A DNA stretch of 50,260 bases from Lachnospiraceae bacterium (GCA_017540605.1 JAFYAS010000021.1:1-50260); one strand, 5' to 3'; shown: positions 32,381 through 41,529, counted from the first letter of the stretch. The notes: generated by a model not told the origin, from the letters alone. Numbers and translations are program-made.

Positions 32381-34705
32381 GTTGTATTCCTCCTTTATGT
32401 TTTCATTTGTTATTATCTTGTTAAGCTCATGCATATTGAGTTTTCCCTTGTTTCTATCCCGACTGCCATCATAGGGATCTATAAGGTTTAGCCTCAACGC
32501 ATTCATACACACGAAAAAGCTTGAAAGTGCCATTGCCGCCGCTCCGTACATAGGCTTCATGGAAATACCGTAAAGCCCCATGGCAAGGGGTATACAGATC
32601 GCATTGTAGAAAAATGCCCAAAACAGATTTTGATGAATATTTTTTATGGTGGCACGACTAAGCCTTATGGCAGCACATACATCCGAAAGTCTGCTTTTCA
32701 TAAGAACTATATCTGCCGCATCAATAGCAATATCCGTTCCGGCTCTGATAGCAATTCCACTGTCAGCGACGGTCAAGGCCGGAGCATCATTTATTCCATC
32801 TCCCACCATCGAGGTCTTTCCAAGAGTTTTTAGGCTTTTTATCACATCTGCTTTACCCTCAGGTAAAACACCGGCAACCACATGATCCACACCGGTTTCC
32901 TTACTTATGGCCCTTGCCGTCCTTTCGTTGTCGCCTGTAAGCATCACTGTAGCAATGCCCATATTTCTAAGCTCCTTTATAGCCTTCGATGAATCATCCT
33001 TTATGGTATCCGCCACAGCAATGATGCCGAGGAGCCTTCCATCATAGGAGAACAAAAGAGGTGTTTTGCCTTCCTCAGAAAATGAATCAACCTTACCTTT
33101 TACTTCATCATTTATCTTCACCTTGGTGGAAATATACTTAAAGCTTCCACCAAATATATCCTTTCCTTCAAGCCTTCCATAAAGCCCATTCCCCGGCAAT
33201 GCATTGAAATCACTGATTTCTGATAAGGCTTTACCCTCAGCAGCCGAAACAACTGCCTTCGCCAAGGGATGCTCACTGTTTTTTTCAAGGGAAGCTGCGA
33301 GGAGCAAGAGATTGTTTTCGTCATTGTCAAAGGGCACAATATCAGTCACTGACGGATTGCCCTCTGTAACAGTACCGGTTTTATCCAGAGCTACTATCTC
33401 ACTTCTTCCGAGGTCTTCCAAAGCAGCCGCTGTCTTAAAGAGAATGCCATGCTTAGCTCCCATCCCACTTCCCACCATGATAGCTACAGGGGTTGCCAGT
33501 CCCAAAGCACAGGGACAACTGATCACAAGCACCGATATGCCTCTCGCAATGGCAAATGAAAATGTCTGACCTGCAATGATCCATCCTAAAAGAGTAAGCA
33601 AGGACAGCACGATCACAGAAGGAACAAATATACCTGATACCTTGTCAGCAATACGGGCAAGGGGAGCCTTTGTTGCCGCAGCTTCAGATACGGTCTTTAT
33701 GATGCCGGCTAATGTAGTATCCTCTCCAACACGGCTTGCCACACACTCAATATATCCCTGACCATTCATGGTTCCGGCGGATACTGTATCGCCCTCTGCC
33801 TTATCGATAGGTATGCTCTCACCTGTCAAGGCAGACTCATTTACCGAAGTAAAGCCTTTTTTTACTATGCCATCTACGGGAATTGAATCTCCGGGACGCA
33901 CCACAAAAATATCGCCTTTTTTTACCTCTTCTATACCTACCTCAAATTCCTGTCCTTCTCTAAGCAGTATGGCAGTTTTGGGAGCAAGTCTCATCAGTCC
34001 CTTAAGGGCATCGGTGGTTCTTCCCTTTGACATAGCCTCAAGCATTTTTCCAATGGTGATAAGGGTTGGGATCATAGCTGCTGATTCAAAATAAAGGTTC
34101 ATCCCAAGTCTCTCTACTGTATCAAGGTCGCCCTTTCCTTCGGCAAGTATCATTAAAAACAACGAAACAACTGAATAAACAAAGGACGCACCCGAACCAA
34201 GAGACACAAGGGTATCCATATTGGGAGAACAATGTATGATAGCCGAAAAACCTGATGTAAAAAATCTTCCGTTTATGATCATTACAACAATAGCAAGCAA
34301 AAGCTCAAAAAGCCCTAAAAACAAATGATCATCAAAGACCTTAGGTGCCGGCCAGTGCCACATCATATGCCCCATGGAAAAATACATTAGGATCAAAAGA
34401 ATTGGAATAGATGCTAAAAGCCTTTTTTTTAGCATCGGTGTTTCATGATCCTTTAGTGCCTCATCATCAGCCCATGACGGAGTATTATTATTATCTGAAC
34501 CTTTGGTACCCTTTAATGACGCTCCATATCCCGCAGCCTCTACAGCTTTAATAATATCTGAAGACTCTGCAGTACCATCTACAGCCATCGAATTGGTGAG
34601 TAAGCTTACGGAACAAGAAGAAACACCGGAAACTCCGGATACAGCTTTTTCTACTCTTTGTGAGCATGCCGCACAGCTCATCCCCTTCACAATATATTGT
34701 TCCAT
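32180..34705 (-). CDS. copA: Copper-translocating P-type ATPase with N- and C-terminal HMA domains
   Basis: 841-residue P1B-1 ATPase for Cu(I) export. N-terminal HMA domain with GMSCAAC (C11, C14), membrane part, TGES loop, CPC metal site in ISCPCALGLATP near residue 398, DKTGT near 440, GDGINDAPAL hinge. After the last membrane helix a hydrophilic linker of about 33 residues leads to a second HMA domain (residues 776-841), which is unusual because CopA usually carries HMA domains only at the N-terminus. The C-terminal domain has its own ribosome site. Expression is set by a promoter whose spacer is a GTTAG-N6-CTAAC box, then a terminator in the leader. Confidence 0.95.
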   Translation of the reverse strand: MEQYIVKGMSCAACSQRVEKAVSGVSGVSSCSVSLLTNSMAVDGTAESSDIIKAVEAAGYGASLKGTKGSDNNNTPSWADDEALKDHETPMLKKRLLASIPILLILMYFSMGHMMWHWPAPKVFDDHLFLGLFELLLAIVVMIINGRFFTSGFSAIIHCSPNMDTLVSLGSGASFVYSVVSLFLMILAEGKGDLDTVERLGMNLYFESAAMIPTLITIGKMLEAMSKGRTTDALKGLMRLAPKTAILLREGQEFEVGIEEVKKGDIFVVRPGDSIPVDGIVKKGFTSVNESALTGESIPIDKAEGDTVSAGTMNGQGYIECVASRVGEDTTLAGIIKTVSEAAATKAPLARIADKVSGIFVPSVIVLSLLTLLGWIIAGQTFSFAIARGISVLVISCPCALGLATPVAIMVGSGMGAKHGILFKTAAALEDLGRSEIVALDKTGTVTEGNPSVTDIVPFDNDENNLLLLAASLEKNSEHPLAKAVVSAAEGKALSEISDFNALPGNGLYGRLEGKDIFGGSFKYISTKVKINDEVKGKVDSFSEEGKTPLLFSYDGRLLGIIAVADTIKDDSSKAIKELRNMGIATVMLTGDNERTARAISKETGVDHVVAGVLPEGKADVIKSLKTLGKTSMVGDGINDAPALTVADSGIAIRAGTDIAIDAADIVLMKSRLSDVCAAIRLSRATIKNIHQNLFWAFFYNAICIPLAMGLYGISMKPMYGAAAMALSSFFVCMNALRLNLIDPYDGSRDRNKGKLNMHELNKIITNENIKEEYNMTTTLKIEGMMCPHCEVRVKKALEGVAGVESAVADHNAGTAVVTMSAEVPFEELKKVVEAEDYKVL

Positions 34706-34730
34706 ACGCTATCATCTCCTATCTATTAAG

Positions 34731-34756
34731 AAAAAAGAGTTTCGCTTGCGAAACTC
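34731..34756 (-). terminator. Intrinsic terminator inside the copA leader
   Basis: Perfect 8-bp stem GAGTTTCG/CGAAACTC (34737-34744 with 34749-34756), 4-base loop, followed on the minus strand by TTTTTT. It lies between the copA promoter and start codon, so it either attenuates copA or ends read-through from the ttcA-like gene. Confidence 0.8.
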
Positions 34757-34796
34757 TCGTGTCTTTGCCACAAGCTACAACATCCAACTTTCGTCA

Positions 34797-34825
34797 ATTA
34801 TAGTTAGGGTTTACTAACTTGTCAA
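34797..34825 (-). promoter_or_regulatory. copA promoter with box h as its spacer
   Basis: TTGACA (34820-34825) and TATAAT (34797-34802) are both perfect, with a 17-base spacer. The spacer is filled by the palindrome GTTAG-TAAACC-CTAAC (minus strand). A protein bound there would block RNA polymerase directly. Confidence 0.85.
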
Positions 34826-34835
34826 GCATTATAGA

Positions 34836-35744
34836 TTAGTATTCATCGAGGAAATGATGCTTTATACCATTTTGCTTATATGCTATCAGTGTATCGAGAT
34901 TTACATTTTCCACACTTCTGAAGATATTCTTTTCAACAAAAGGATCCTTTGCCGCAAGACTTGCTATGAGCTCCTTTACCTCCTTACGCTTTGAGGTGGT
35001 GTCAGAGAGTTCATCTGCCAGATTCTCGGTAAATCGGCAGGCGCATTGGATGAACTTCAAATTATTATAATCACGCCAATGAATGATATCCTTTTCTCTG
35101 ACCAGGTAAAGAGGTCTGATAAGCTCCATTCCGGTAAAATTCGTACCCTTAAGCTTGGGCATCATGGTCTGGATCTGACCACCATAAAGCATTGCCATCA
35201 CAATAGTCTCTATCACATCATCAAAATGATGACCAAGAGCGATTTTATTGCACCCCATCTCCTCAGCCTTGGCATATAGATGTCCTCTTCTCATCCTCGC
35301 ACAAAGATAACATGGTGAGCCCCCTATCTCGTCCTGATTCACAACATCGAATATCTCGGTATTGAAAACCTCTATTGGAACCTCAAGCATTTTTGCATTA
35401 TCAAGGATATTTTGAAGATTGATATCATTGTAGCCCGGATTCATCACAAGAAACTTCAGATCAAAATTCCTTTCTCCGTGACGATAAAGCTCCTGAAAAA
35501 GCTTCGCCATGAGCATGGAATCCTTTCCACCGGATATACAGACAGCTATCCTGTCTCCATCCTTTATCAGTTCATATTCCTTAAGTGCTCTGGTAAATCT
35601 GCACCAGATAGGCTTTCTGAACTTCTTTACAAGACTTCTTTCTACCTTGGCGCAGGTCTCATTCGCTGTCCTTTTTCTTATCTCGTCTAAATTCTCCTGA
35701 CTGTATTCAATATTCGTATTTCCGCTTTCATTGATCTCTGACAT
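34836..35744 (-). CDS. TtcA-like tRNA 2-thiocytidine synthetase family protein
   Basis: 302-residue ATP-pyrophosphatase (PP-loop) protein with CISGGKDSML near residue 70, CYLCARMRRG and a later QCACRF supplying the cysteines for a [4Fe-4S] cluster as in TtcA, and ALGHHFDDVIET. TtcA makes 2-thiocytidine at position 32 of some tRNAs. It has an N-terminal extension of about 45 residues. It overlaps the glycerol-1-phosphate dehydrogenase stop by one base (TAATG), so it is translationally coupled. The exact nucleoside substrate is inference. Confidence 0.8.
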   Translation of the reverse strand: MSEINESGNTNIEYSQENLDEIRKRTANETCAKVERSLVKKFRKPIWCRFTRALKEYELIKDGDRIAVCISGGKDSMLMAKLFQELYRHGERNFDLKFLVMNPGYNDINLQNILDNAKMLEVPIEVFNTEIFDVVNQDEIGGSPCYLCARMRRGHLYAKAEEMGCNKIALGHHFDDVIETIVMAMLYGGQIQTMMPKLKGTNFTGMELIRPLYLVREKDIIHWRDYNNLKFIQCACRFTENLADELSDTTSKRKEVKELIASLAAKDPFVEKNIFRSVENVNLDTLIAYKQNGIKHHFLDEY

Positions 35745-36802
35745 TAGAATTTCTCTTCCATTTCCTGATATATTTCTCTTAATAGCTCATCCTTCATCTT
35801 CTTTTCATTGAGTATGGTATAGCGATCAGGTCTGGTTGCACCTGCATCAGCCCAAGCTCCGATAAATATATCCTCAGTGATCTTCCAATCAGATGGCTTT
35901 ACAGGTATGCCGTACTTTCTGATGACACGGCCTATCTTCTTATAATTTCTATCCTGGAACTTGCAGGCTGCATAGCTTCCCATAGCCACAGCTATACCGT
36001 GGGGCACATTTACCTCCTCACTATAGTTTTCCTCAAGTGCATGACAGAAAAGATGCTCCGATCCGCTACAGGGTCTTGAGGTTCCTGCAATCTCCATAGC
36101 AAGACCACCCATAACAAGCGCCTGAGTCAGTCTCTTGATAAATGAAATGGATTTTAACTCATCCTCGTCATTATAGCAAATGGAATTGAATGCCATCTTG
36201 GATATCATATACGCAAAATCATCTACATGATCCTTGCCCTTTGCATGAGCAAGTTTCCAGTCATTTAAGGCTGTATATTTACTGACCGTGTCTCCGATAC
36301 CTGCTAAAAGCTGCCTTTCGGGAGCACTCATGATGATGTTGGCATCAACAAGTATAGCATCAGGTATGGAACACTTGAAGGTCTTTCGTGCCTTACCTAC
36401 AGTCCCAAGAACCGCAACAGGCGAAGCCAGGGAATCATTACTAAGTGTAGTCGGAAGTGATATGAGCCTTGAGCGACTTACAAAAGCGGCAAACTTGGCA
36501 AGATCCAAAACTGTACCTCCGCCAAAGCCGATTACAAGGGAAATGTCATTCATGGTGATATACTTAGCAAGCTCAACAGCTGTATCATAGGTAGCACTTT
36601 GTATCAGATATATCTCACTATCCGGAAAGCTCTTTTTTATATCACCAAGTATTCCATCAAAAAGCTTCTTTAAGCCCTCCTCAGTCACGATTATGGTCTT
36701 TTTCTTTTCGATTCCAAACATGGAATCACTCATTACCTCAGGGATCCTTGAAAAAATCCCTTCCTCAACTATCGAATGATATGGCAGATTGAATCTGTTC
36801 AT
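35744..36802 (-). CDS. Glycerol-1-phosphate dehydrogenase-like (AraM/EgsA family)
   Basis: 352-residue member of the iron/zinc-type dehydrogenase superfamily. NAD(P)-binding GFGGGTVLDLAK, LPTTLSNDSLASPVAVL, metal ligands Asp in LLAGIGDTVSKY (about 168), His in FCHALEE (about 254) and His in VPHGIAVAMG (about 267). AraM-type enzymes reduce dihydroxyacetone phosphate to sn-glycerol-1-phosphate, used in some Firmicutes for archaeal-type ether lipids. No prenyl transferase partner is adjacent. It is the middle gene of GNAT, G1PDH-like, TtcA-like. Confidence 0.78.
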   Translation of the reverse strand: MNRFNLPYHSIVEEGIFSRIPEVMSDSMFGIEKKKTIIVTEEGLKKLFDGILGDIKKSFPDSEIYLIQSATYDTAVELAKYITMNDISLVIGFGGGTVLDLAKFAAFVSRSRLISLPTTLSNDSLASPVAVLGTVGKARKTFKCSIPDAILVDANIIMSAPERQLLAGIGDTVSKYTALNDWKLAHAKGKDHVDDFAYMISKMAFNSICYNDEDELKSISFIKRLTQALVMGGLAMEIAGTSRPCSGSEHLFCHALEENYSEEVNVPHGIAVAMGSYAACKFQDRNYKKIGRVIRKYGIPVKPSDWKITEDIFIGAWADAGATRPDRYTILNEKKMKDELLREIYQEMEEKF

Positions 36803-36818
36803 TTTCTCAAATCTCCTT

Positions 36819-37244
36819 TCAGCTTCTGAAAAATCTCATTTCATATTCGGCCGCGCCTGTATTCTCATCAGGTCTAAGCTCCACTATCTCAAAGCCCTCT
36901 CTCTCATAAAATGAGAAGGCTCTTTTATTGTCTGCATATACCGAAAGCATCAGTTCTCTGTGCTTTTCCTTTGCCGCATCTAAAAGCTTTTTCCCTATTC
37001 CTAAAGATCTGTGTTCGGCATCCACAAAAAGACCTGACATATAATATCCAAGGATCCCCAAAAAGCCCTGTATTCCATCCTCATCCTCGTAGACAAAGAT
37101 CTCGGCTCTCGGGATCATCTCTCTTACCTTCTTAAATTCTCTATACCAGTATTCTCTCGAAATAAATGGATGGGCGTCAAGATTTCCTCCAAGCCATATA
37201 TCCATGATCCTGTCAAGATCACCTGTTTTAAAATCTCTTATCAT
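36819..37244 (-). CDS. GNAT family N-acetyltransferase
   Basis: 141-residue GNAT fold with VYEDEDGIQGFLGI, LFVDAEHRSLGIGKKLLDAA (acetyl-CoA binding R/Q-x-x-G-x-G/A motif) and VYADNKRAFSFYEREGFE. The start at 37244 follows a GGGGGA site; the frame is open to 37304. It heads the operon with the G1PDH- and TtcA-like genes, 16 bp upstream of the former. Substrate unknown; YjaB-type small acetyltransferases are similar. Confidence 0.85.
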   Translation of the reverse strand: MIRDFKTGDLDRIMDIWLGGNLDAHPFISREYWYREFKKVREMIPRAEIFVYEDEDGIQGFLGILGYYMSGLFVDAEHRSLGIGKKLLDAAKEKHRELMLSVYADNKRAFSFYEREGFEIVELRPDENTGAAEYEMRFFRS

Positions 37245-37264
37245 ACTATCCCCCGATAAAGCCA

Positions 37265-37294
37265 CAAGGGATGCACCAAAAAGCGCATCCCTTG
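37265..37294 (-). terminator. Hairpin after the psp-like operon
   Basis: Perfect 10-bp stem (37265-37274 with 37285-37294) just after the YdjI-like stop, followed by a short T-rich stretch on the minus strand. Probable terminator. Confidence 0.6.
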
Positions 37295-37317
37295 CGACGA
37301 TCAATTTAATTCATCAA

Positions 37318-38301
37318 TTATGCAAGCGGTGTTCCGCAATTAGGACAGAACTTTGCTCCGTTTGCAGGAGTTCCACAGTTGGGGCAGAACTTTGCTCCAC
37401 CTGCAGGAATAGGTGTTCCACCACCCTGCACAGGCTGTCCACCCTGCATATTGTTCATGCCCTGCATGTTATTCATCATCTGCTGACCCATCATCATACC
37501 CATCTGCATGCCCATCATATTGCCTGCCATCTGACCGCCTGCTGTAGCAGGATTGCTCATAGCATCAACCATGCTCACCTGCTGGAAACGGTTCATATCG
37601 CCAACCATACTGTGCTCAGCCGCCTGATCTGCACGCTTTGTAATATTCTCAGGATATGTGAACTCGTTGATACGGAAATCCTTCACGGTAAGACCGATCT
37701 TCAAAAGATCCATATCAAGGTCTTCTCTGATACCGTTCTGAATATCGAAGGCATTCTCCATAAGATTAAAGATATCCTTGCCAACCTTGCCGATCCACTT
37801 CATCAAAAGTCCGTCGAGCATTGAAGTAACACGCTCTCTTACCTCTGTGATGGAATACTGCTTCTTAACACCAGCGATATTCTGGATGAATGATGTATAA
37901 TCCTCGATCTTTACGGTAAATGTACCATTGGATCTGATAGGAAGTCCACCGGGAAGTCCATCTGCACGAAGTCTGATAGGACTCTTGGTACCCCACTTAA
38001 GAGTGAAATCCTTGGTATTGATGAAGATAACCTCTGCTCTCATACCACTGTTGAAGCCGAACTTAAAGCCCTTCAATGTTGAAAGGAAAGGAACGATCTG
38101 TGACTCGATATCATAGCTTCCTTCATCCTTGAATACACCCTCGATCTGACCGTTGAACATAAAGATCGCATCCTGACCGGGTCTGATGATCAGCTTGGAA
38201 TCCTTCTTGATCTCCTTGTTTTCCCATTTCCAAAACAGTATGTCGTCTCTATATTCTTCCCACTCAACGACATTTAAAAGCTGTCCTGATAAAAATCCCA
38301 T
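37318..38301 (-). CDS. SPFH-domain protein, YdjI-like, with C-terminal zinc ribbons
   Basis: 327 residues. An SPFH/virion-core-like domain (residues about 20-220) is followed by a Met/Gly/Gln-rich stretch (260-300) and two C-terminal zinc-ribbon repeats KFCPNCGTPA/L. It resembles B. subtilis YdjI, which works with PspA and YdjG/YdjH in membrane-stress foci. Upstream are the YdjG-like gene and pspA, in the same order as the B. subtilis operon. The ATG follows an AGGAGG site. Confidence 0.85.
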   Translation of the reverse strand: MGFLSGQLLNVVEWEEYRDDILFWKWENKEIKKDSKLIIRPGQDAIFMFNGQIEGVFKDEGSYDIESQIVPFLSTLKGFKFGFNSGMRAEVIFINTKDFTLKWGTKSPIRLRADGLPGGLPIRSNGTFTVKIEDYTSFIQNIAGVKKQYSITEVRERVTSMLDGLLMKWIGKVGKDIFNLMENAFDIQNGIREDLDMDLLKIGLTVKDFRINEFTYPENITKRADQAAEHSMVGDMNRFQQVSMVDAMSNPATAGGQMAGNMMGMQMGMMMGQQMMNNMQGMNNMQGGQPVQGGGTPIPAGGAKFCPNCGTPANGAKFCPNCGTPLA

Positions 38302-38377
38302 AATTAAATATCCTCCTTAAGATTAAAAAACTAATGTAATTTTATGAAAATTCATCCTTTATGTCAATAGAAAAGGC

Positions 38378-39550
38378 TTAAATCCTAACCGAAAAATCAT
38401 CGAATTTGATTTCCTCATAAGACACAGTATCTTCCTCTGTCTCATATGCCACATAGCTTGATGAATCCATATCCATAGCAGTATCCTTCTTGTTCTTAGC
38501 CTTTCCAAGTGAACAAAGAAGTGCGATGACAGCAACTATTGCAACTATGATAGCTATGATCTTCACCGGACTCTTCGGATATTCTCCATATATCTTTCCT
38601 GACTGACCATTTATCAAAACGGTGTAGTTCTTGTCCTTGTATGCATAGGTGGTAGCATATACGGGAAGCATCAGATATTTGTACTTTTCATTCCTAAAGG
38701 TTGCGGATATCCTTACATCCTTAACCTGATCATAGCGCTTTCTGACATCTGCCCCCGCCATAGACTTAAGCTCGCTCTCCATCTGATTTATAGCATCCTT
38801 GTGACCGTCGTTTAAGTCGATAGTATAGTTCTCTGACATATAGCCTGAAAAATAATCAGCCGAATAAGGCACAAGTCCCTTGAAATCATAAGGCTCTACC
38901 CCTTTAAAGAGACCCTTCCTATATCTTTCGGAGGCCGGAGTCTTGACATCCTTGAAATCCTTGTTGATACGACCCGAGGTATGATACCAGTCTGTTTCGG
39001 TTCTGGTTCTCTCAGTTCCGTCGCTATCCTTATACTTAACCTGCTTGTCGCGTCCACCCATAGCAGTGTACTTACAGTCAGCATCTGCATCAAATGTCCA
39101 GTATGGAATATAGAAGCCTGCAAACTGATCTCTCTGATAGAGATTCTTAAGCTCTCCGGGAGCCAGCCATTTGCCCTTCATCCAGTCGGCGAACTTCTTT
39201 CCAAGCTCATTCTTGTCGACCTTGAAAGGAATAACAGCATCAGGATTAAGTGTGGTCTGCTGCTCCTTTGCCACTACATAAGTAGAATCGCAATATGGGC
39301 AGGTGGCCGAGGTCTCATGACCGGCTATCTCAATCTTCGCTCCGCAGCCGGTACACTCAAGAGTTGTAGTATCCTTCTTGTCAGCCTTGTGAGTTCTCAT
39401 ATCATCTATACCGAGGTTGTGTATCTCCACCGTATCCTTGTCGCCGATGATCTCGATCTCATTGTCGCAGTTGGGACACTTTAGCTTTTGTGATGCAGCA
39501 TCAAACACCATGGTTCCGCCGCAGTTCTCGCATTTGTATTGTTCTGCCAT
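38378..39550 (-). CDS. YdjG-like membrane protein with N-terminal zinc ribbons
   Basis: 390 residues with two zinc ribbons (CENCGG...CPNCDN and CTGCGA...CPYCDS, residues about 6-30 and 60-85), a soluble central domain, one membrane helix near residue 335-355 (IIAIIVAIVAVIALLCSL) and a short acidic tail. It matches the layout of YdjG, a membrane anchor for YdjI/PspA. It lies between pspA and the YdjI-like gene. Confidence 0.8.
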   Translation of the reverse strand: MAEQYKCENCGGTMVFDAASQKLKCPNCDNEIEIIGDKDTVEIHNLGIDDMRTHKADKKDTTTLECTGCGAKIEIAGHETSATCPYCDSTYVVAKEQQTTLNPDAVIPFKVDKNELGKKFADWMKGKWLAPGELKNLYQRDQFAGFYIPYWTFDADADCKYTAMGGRDKQVKYKDSDGTERTRTETDWYHTSGRINKDFKDVKTPASERYRKGLFKGVEPYDFKGLVPYSADYFSGYMSENYTIDLNDGHKDAINQMESELKSMAGADVRKRYDQVKDVRISATFRNEKYKYLMLPVYATTYAYKDKNYTVLINGQSGKIYGEYPKSPVKIIAIIVAIVAVIALLCSLGKAKNKKDTAMDMDSSSYVAYETEEDTVSYEEIKFDDFSVRI

Positions 39551-39575
39551 ATCTTTCCCCTATCCTATAATCTGA

Positions 39576-39603
39576 GAAAAGGTGCAGCACGAACTGCACC
39601 TTT
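39576..39603 (-). terminator. Partial terminator between pspA and the YdjG-like gene
   Basis: Perfect 11-bp stem AAAAGGTGCAG/CTGCACCTTTT (39576-39586 with 39593-39603), 6-base loop, with the T-run mostly inside the stem. It probably lowers expression of the downstream genes relative to pspA. Confidence 0.65.
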
Positions 39604-39627
39604 TAAAAAATGTCTTATAGTATGTTC

Positions 39628-40317
39628 TTACTGCTCTGCAAGACCCATAGAAGCCTTTAAAGCTGCAAGCTCATCTTCAACAGCTGCTGAAGGAGCTGAA
39701 TCATATTTAGCTGAAAGATCAGCTACCTCATCTGTAGCTGAAGACATATTGAGCTCTGCCATAGCATTGGCCTTGTCCATCATGGCATTGGCCTTCTGCT
39801 CATATCTGTCAAATGCAGCAATGCTTGAAGCTGAATCGGTAAGACCTGAGGTAAGCTTGTTCATCTTCTCCTGAGTCTTTGCTACCTGAACCTTTGCCTT
39901 TATAGCATCACGTCTTGAGTTGAGCTCTCCGATATCCTTTACCAGCTTATCATGCATCTGACGCATCTTGTTTGAATTGGCAGCTGCTGCATCATAAGCC
40001 TGCTGAAGTGAAGCCTGCTTCTCAACATACTGCTGCTTCTTTGTAAGAAATGAGCGGGCATCATTCTCATTGCCGGCCTGAAGTGCCTTCTCAGCATAAG
40101 ACTGAAGCTTTGCGATCTCTGCGTTGCACTCATCAAGCTCACGCTTACATCTCTGCTCATCAGCCATAACTGCTGCTGTCTCAGCCTTTACCTTGCCAAG
40201 GTCGTTGTTTAAGTTTCTAAGGGTCTGATCGATCATCTTCTCAGGATCCTCAGCCTTGTCAAGAAGTGCGTTGATATTAGCCGACATAATGTCACCAAAT
40301 CTCTTAATAATTCCCAT
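39628..40317 (-). CDS. pspA: PspA/IM30 family phage-shock protein
   Basis: 229-residue, almost wholly helical coiled-coil protein beginning MGIIKRFGDIMSANINALLDK, with EDPEKMIDQTLRNLNNDL, both typical of PspA/IM30 (ESCRT-III-like membrane repair). Head gene of a pspA-ydjG-ydjI-like operon. AGGAGG precedes the ATG, and a TATAAT promoter lies about 75 bp upstream. It probably responds to envelope stress. Confidence 0.93.
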   Translation of the reverse strand: MGIIKRFGDIMSANINALLDKAEDPEKMIDQTLRNLNNDLGKVKAETAAVMADEQRCKRELDECNAEIAKLQSYAEKALQAGNENDARSFLTKKQQYVEKQASLQQAYDAAAANSNKMRQMHDKLVKDIGELNSRRDAIKAKVQVAKTQEKMNKLTSGLTDSASSIAAFDRYEQKANAMMDKANAMAELNMSSATDEVADLSAKYDSAPSAAVEDELAALKASMGLAEQ

Positions 40318-40391
40318 TTTTTAAAATCCTCCTTTTGAATAGAAAAGTATTTTTTGCCCCGCCGCGAATAAATCCGCAACATCTAAACACG

Positions 40392-40420
40392 ATTATACAA
40401 CATTTCCACCAAATCCACAA
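40392..40420 (-). promoter_or_regulatory. pspA promoter
   Basis: TATAAT (40392-40397) with TTGTGG (40415-40420) 17 bases upstream on the minus strand. It gives a leader of about 70 bases. Confidence 0.6.
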
Positions 40421-40788
40421 GGTATAATATTACTTTTAATATACATTTTGACCGATTTTAAAGGGATTTTTCGACAGTTTTACCAAAGGAATTTAAAAAA
40501 GCAAATAGAATGCGCCCACAGGCAAGAGGGGGAAAGGGGGGAAAATGAAGCCTGCAGGCGCAATATAGGGGGGAGTCTAACGAATAACTCGCGAACTCTC
40601 ATTGGCATTTTGGTAATACCAATTTATGAATTAATAATACACTAATCCTGCAAAAAAATCAAGCAAATCTTTAACAATTTACATACATTTTTTCACCAAA
40701 TTTCTTTTGCTTTTTTGTATATTATGTATTAAAATGTCTAATTAGGACTACTGTTGACTTAACAATCCAGCTAGACGAGGTTTTTATT
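40421..40788. other. Intergenic region between divergent pspA and GntR genes
   Basis: Holds an imperfect inverted repeat (40511-40523 with 40550-40562, 11 of 13) around a G-rich purine stretch, a palindrome TTGGTA-A-TACCAA (40610-40622) and a promoter for the GntR gene: TTGCTT (40707-40712) and TAAAAT (40730-40735), 17 bases apart. No gene is seen. The purine stretch may be a leftover of an element or a structured leader. Confidence 0.5.
40610..40622. promoter_or_regulatory. Candidate FadR-type GntR operator
   Basis: The 13-base palindrome TTGGTAATACCAA fits the T-N-G-T-N-x-A-C-N-A type sites of FadR-subfamily regulators and lies about 165 bp upstream of one. Autoregulation is inference. Confidence 0.4.
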
Positions 40789-41529
40789 ATGTTTGAACCG
40801 ATACCACAGGGCAAAAATACAACCTACGAAGTGATCAGGCAGATCATTGACAATATTAAAATCGGCGACCTAAAGCCCGGAGATGCTCTTCCTACAGAAA
40901 GAAGTCTCTCGGAAACCTTCGGTATATCAAGACCAGGTGTTAGGGAAGCCTTAAATGCGCTTCGTGTGATGAATGTGATCCATTCCGTTCACGGAGGGCA
41001 CAATTATATCTCTGAGGATTTCAGATCAAGTCTGGTCATGCCCCTTGGCATTATTTTTAGAATAAACAACAGCAATCTGATCGATGCTGAACAGCTCCGT
41101 TCGGCTCTTGAGTGTCGTTCGGCTTATCTGGCCGCAAAGAACTACAAGCCTTCGGACAAAGAAGGGCTTACTAAGATCCTTGATAAGTGGCACAGAGCAA
41201 AGACCCTAAAGCAAAAGCAGGAATTTGATCAGCAATTCCACCTAAAAATTGCCGATATTTCCGGCAATTCCATGCTTTACACCACTCTTTCAGCAAGCAA
41301 GGAGATCACGGATAATATCATTATATCAGCATACAACATTTATTCAACAAAGGTAGACAACGATACAGCCATTGCAAAGCAGCATGACGACATTCTTGCC
41401 GCTATCTGCAACAACGATCCGGAAAATGCCGAAAAGGCTATGAGAACTCACCTTGATCACACAGAAAGATATATCGCCATGCTTTCCGAAGCTCTACCTA
41501 TGGAAGAACTAAGAAAGCTTCAAGAGTGA
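40789..41529 (+). CDS. GntR family regulator, FadR subfamily (FCD domain)
   Basis: 246 residues. N-terminal winged helix with PGDALPTERSLSETFGISRP and a C-terminal all-helical FCD domain with metal-site residues in QQFHLKIAD, AKQHDDILAAI and RTHLDHTERY. Members sense small organic acids or metals. Divergent from pspA, 118 bp upstream of the DegV gene. No pathway gene is adjacent, so the effector is not predicted. Confidence 0.92.
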   Translation: MFEPIPQGKNTTYEVIRQIIDNIKIGDLKPGDALPTERSLSETFGISRPGVREALNALRVMNVIHSVHGGHNYISEDFRSSLVMPLGIIFRINNSNLIDAEQLRSALECRSAYLAAKNYKPSDKEGLTKILDKWHRAKTLKQKQEFDQQFHLKIADISGNSMLYTTLSASKEITDNIIISAYNIYSTKVDNDTAIAKQHDDILAAICNNDPENAEKAMRTHLDHTERYIAMLSEALPMEELRKLQE

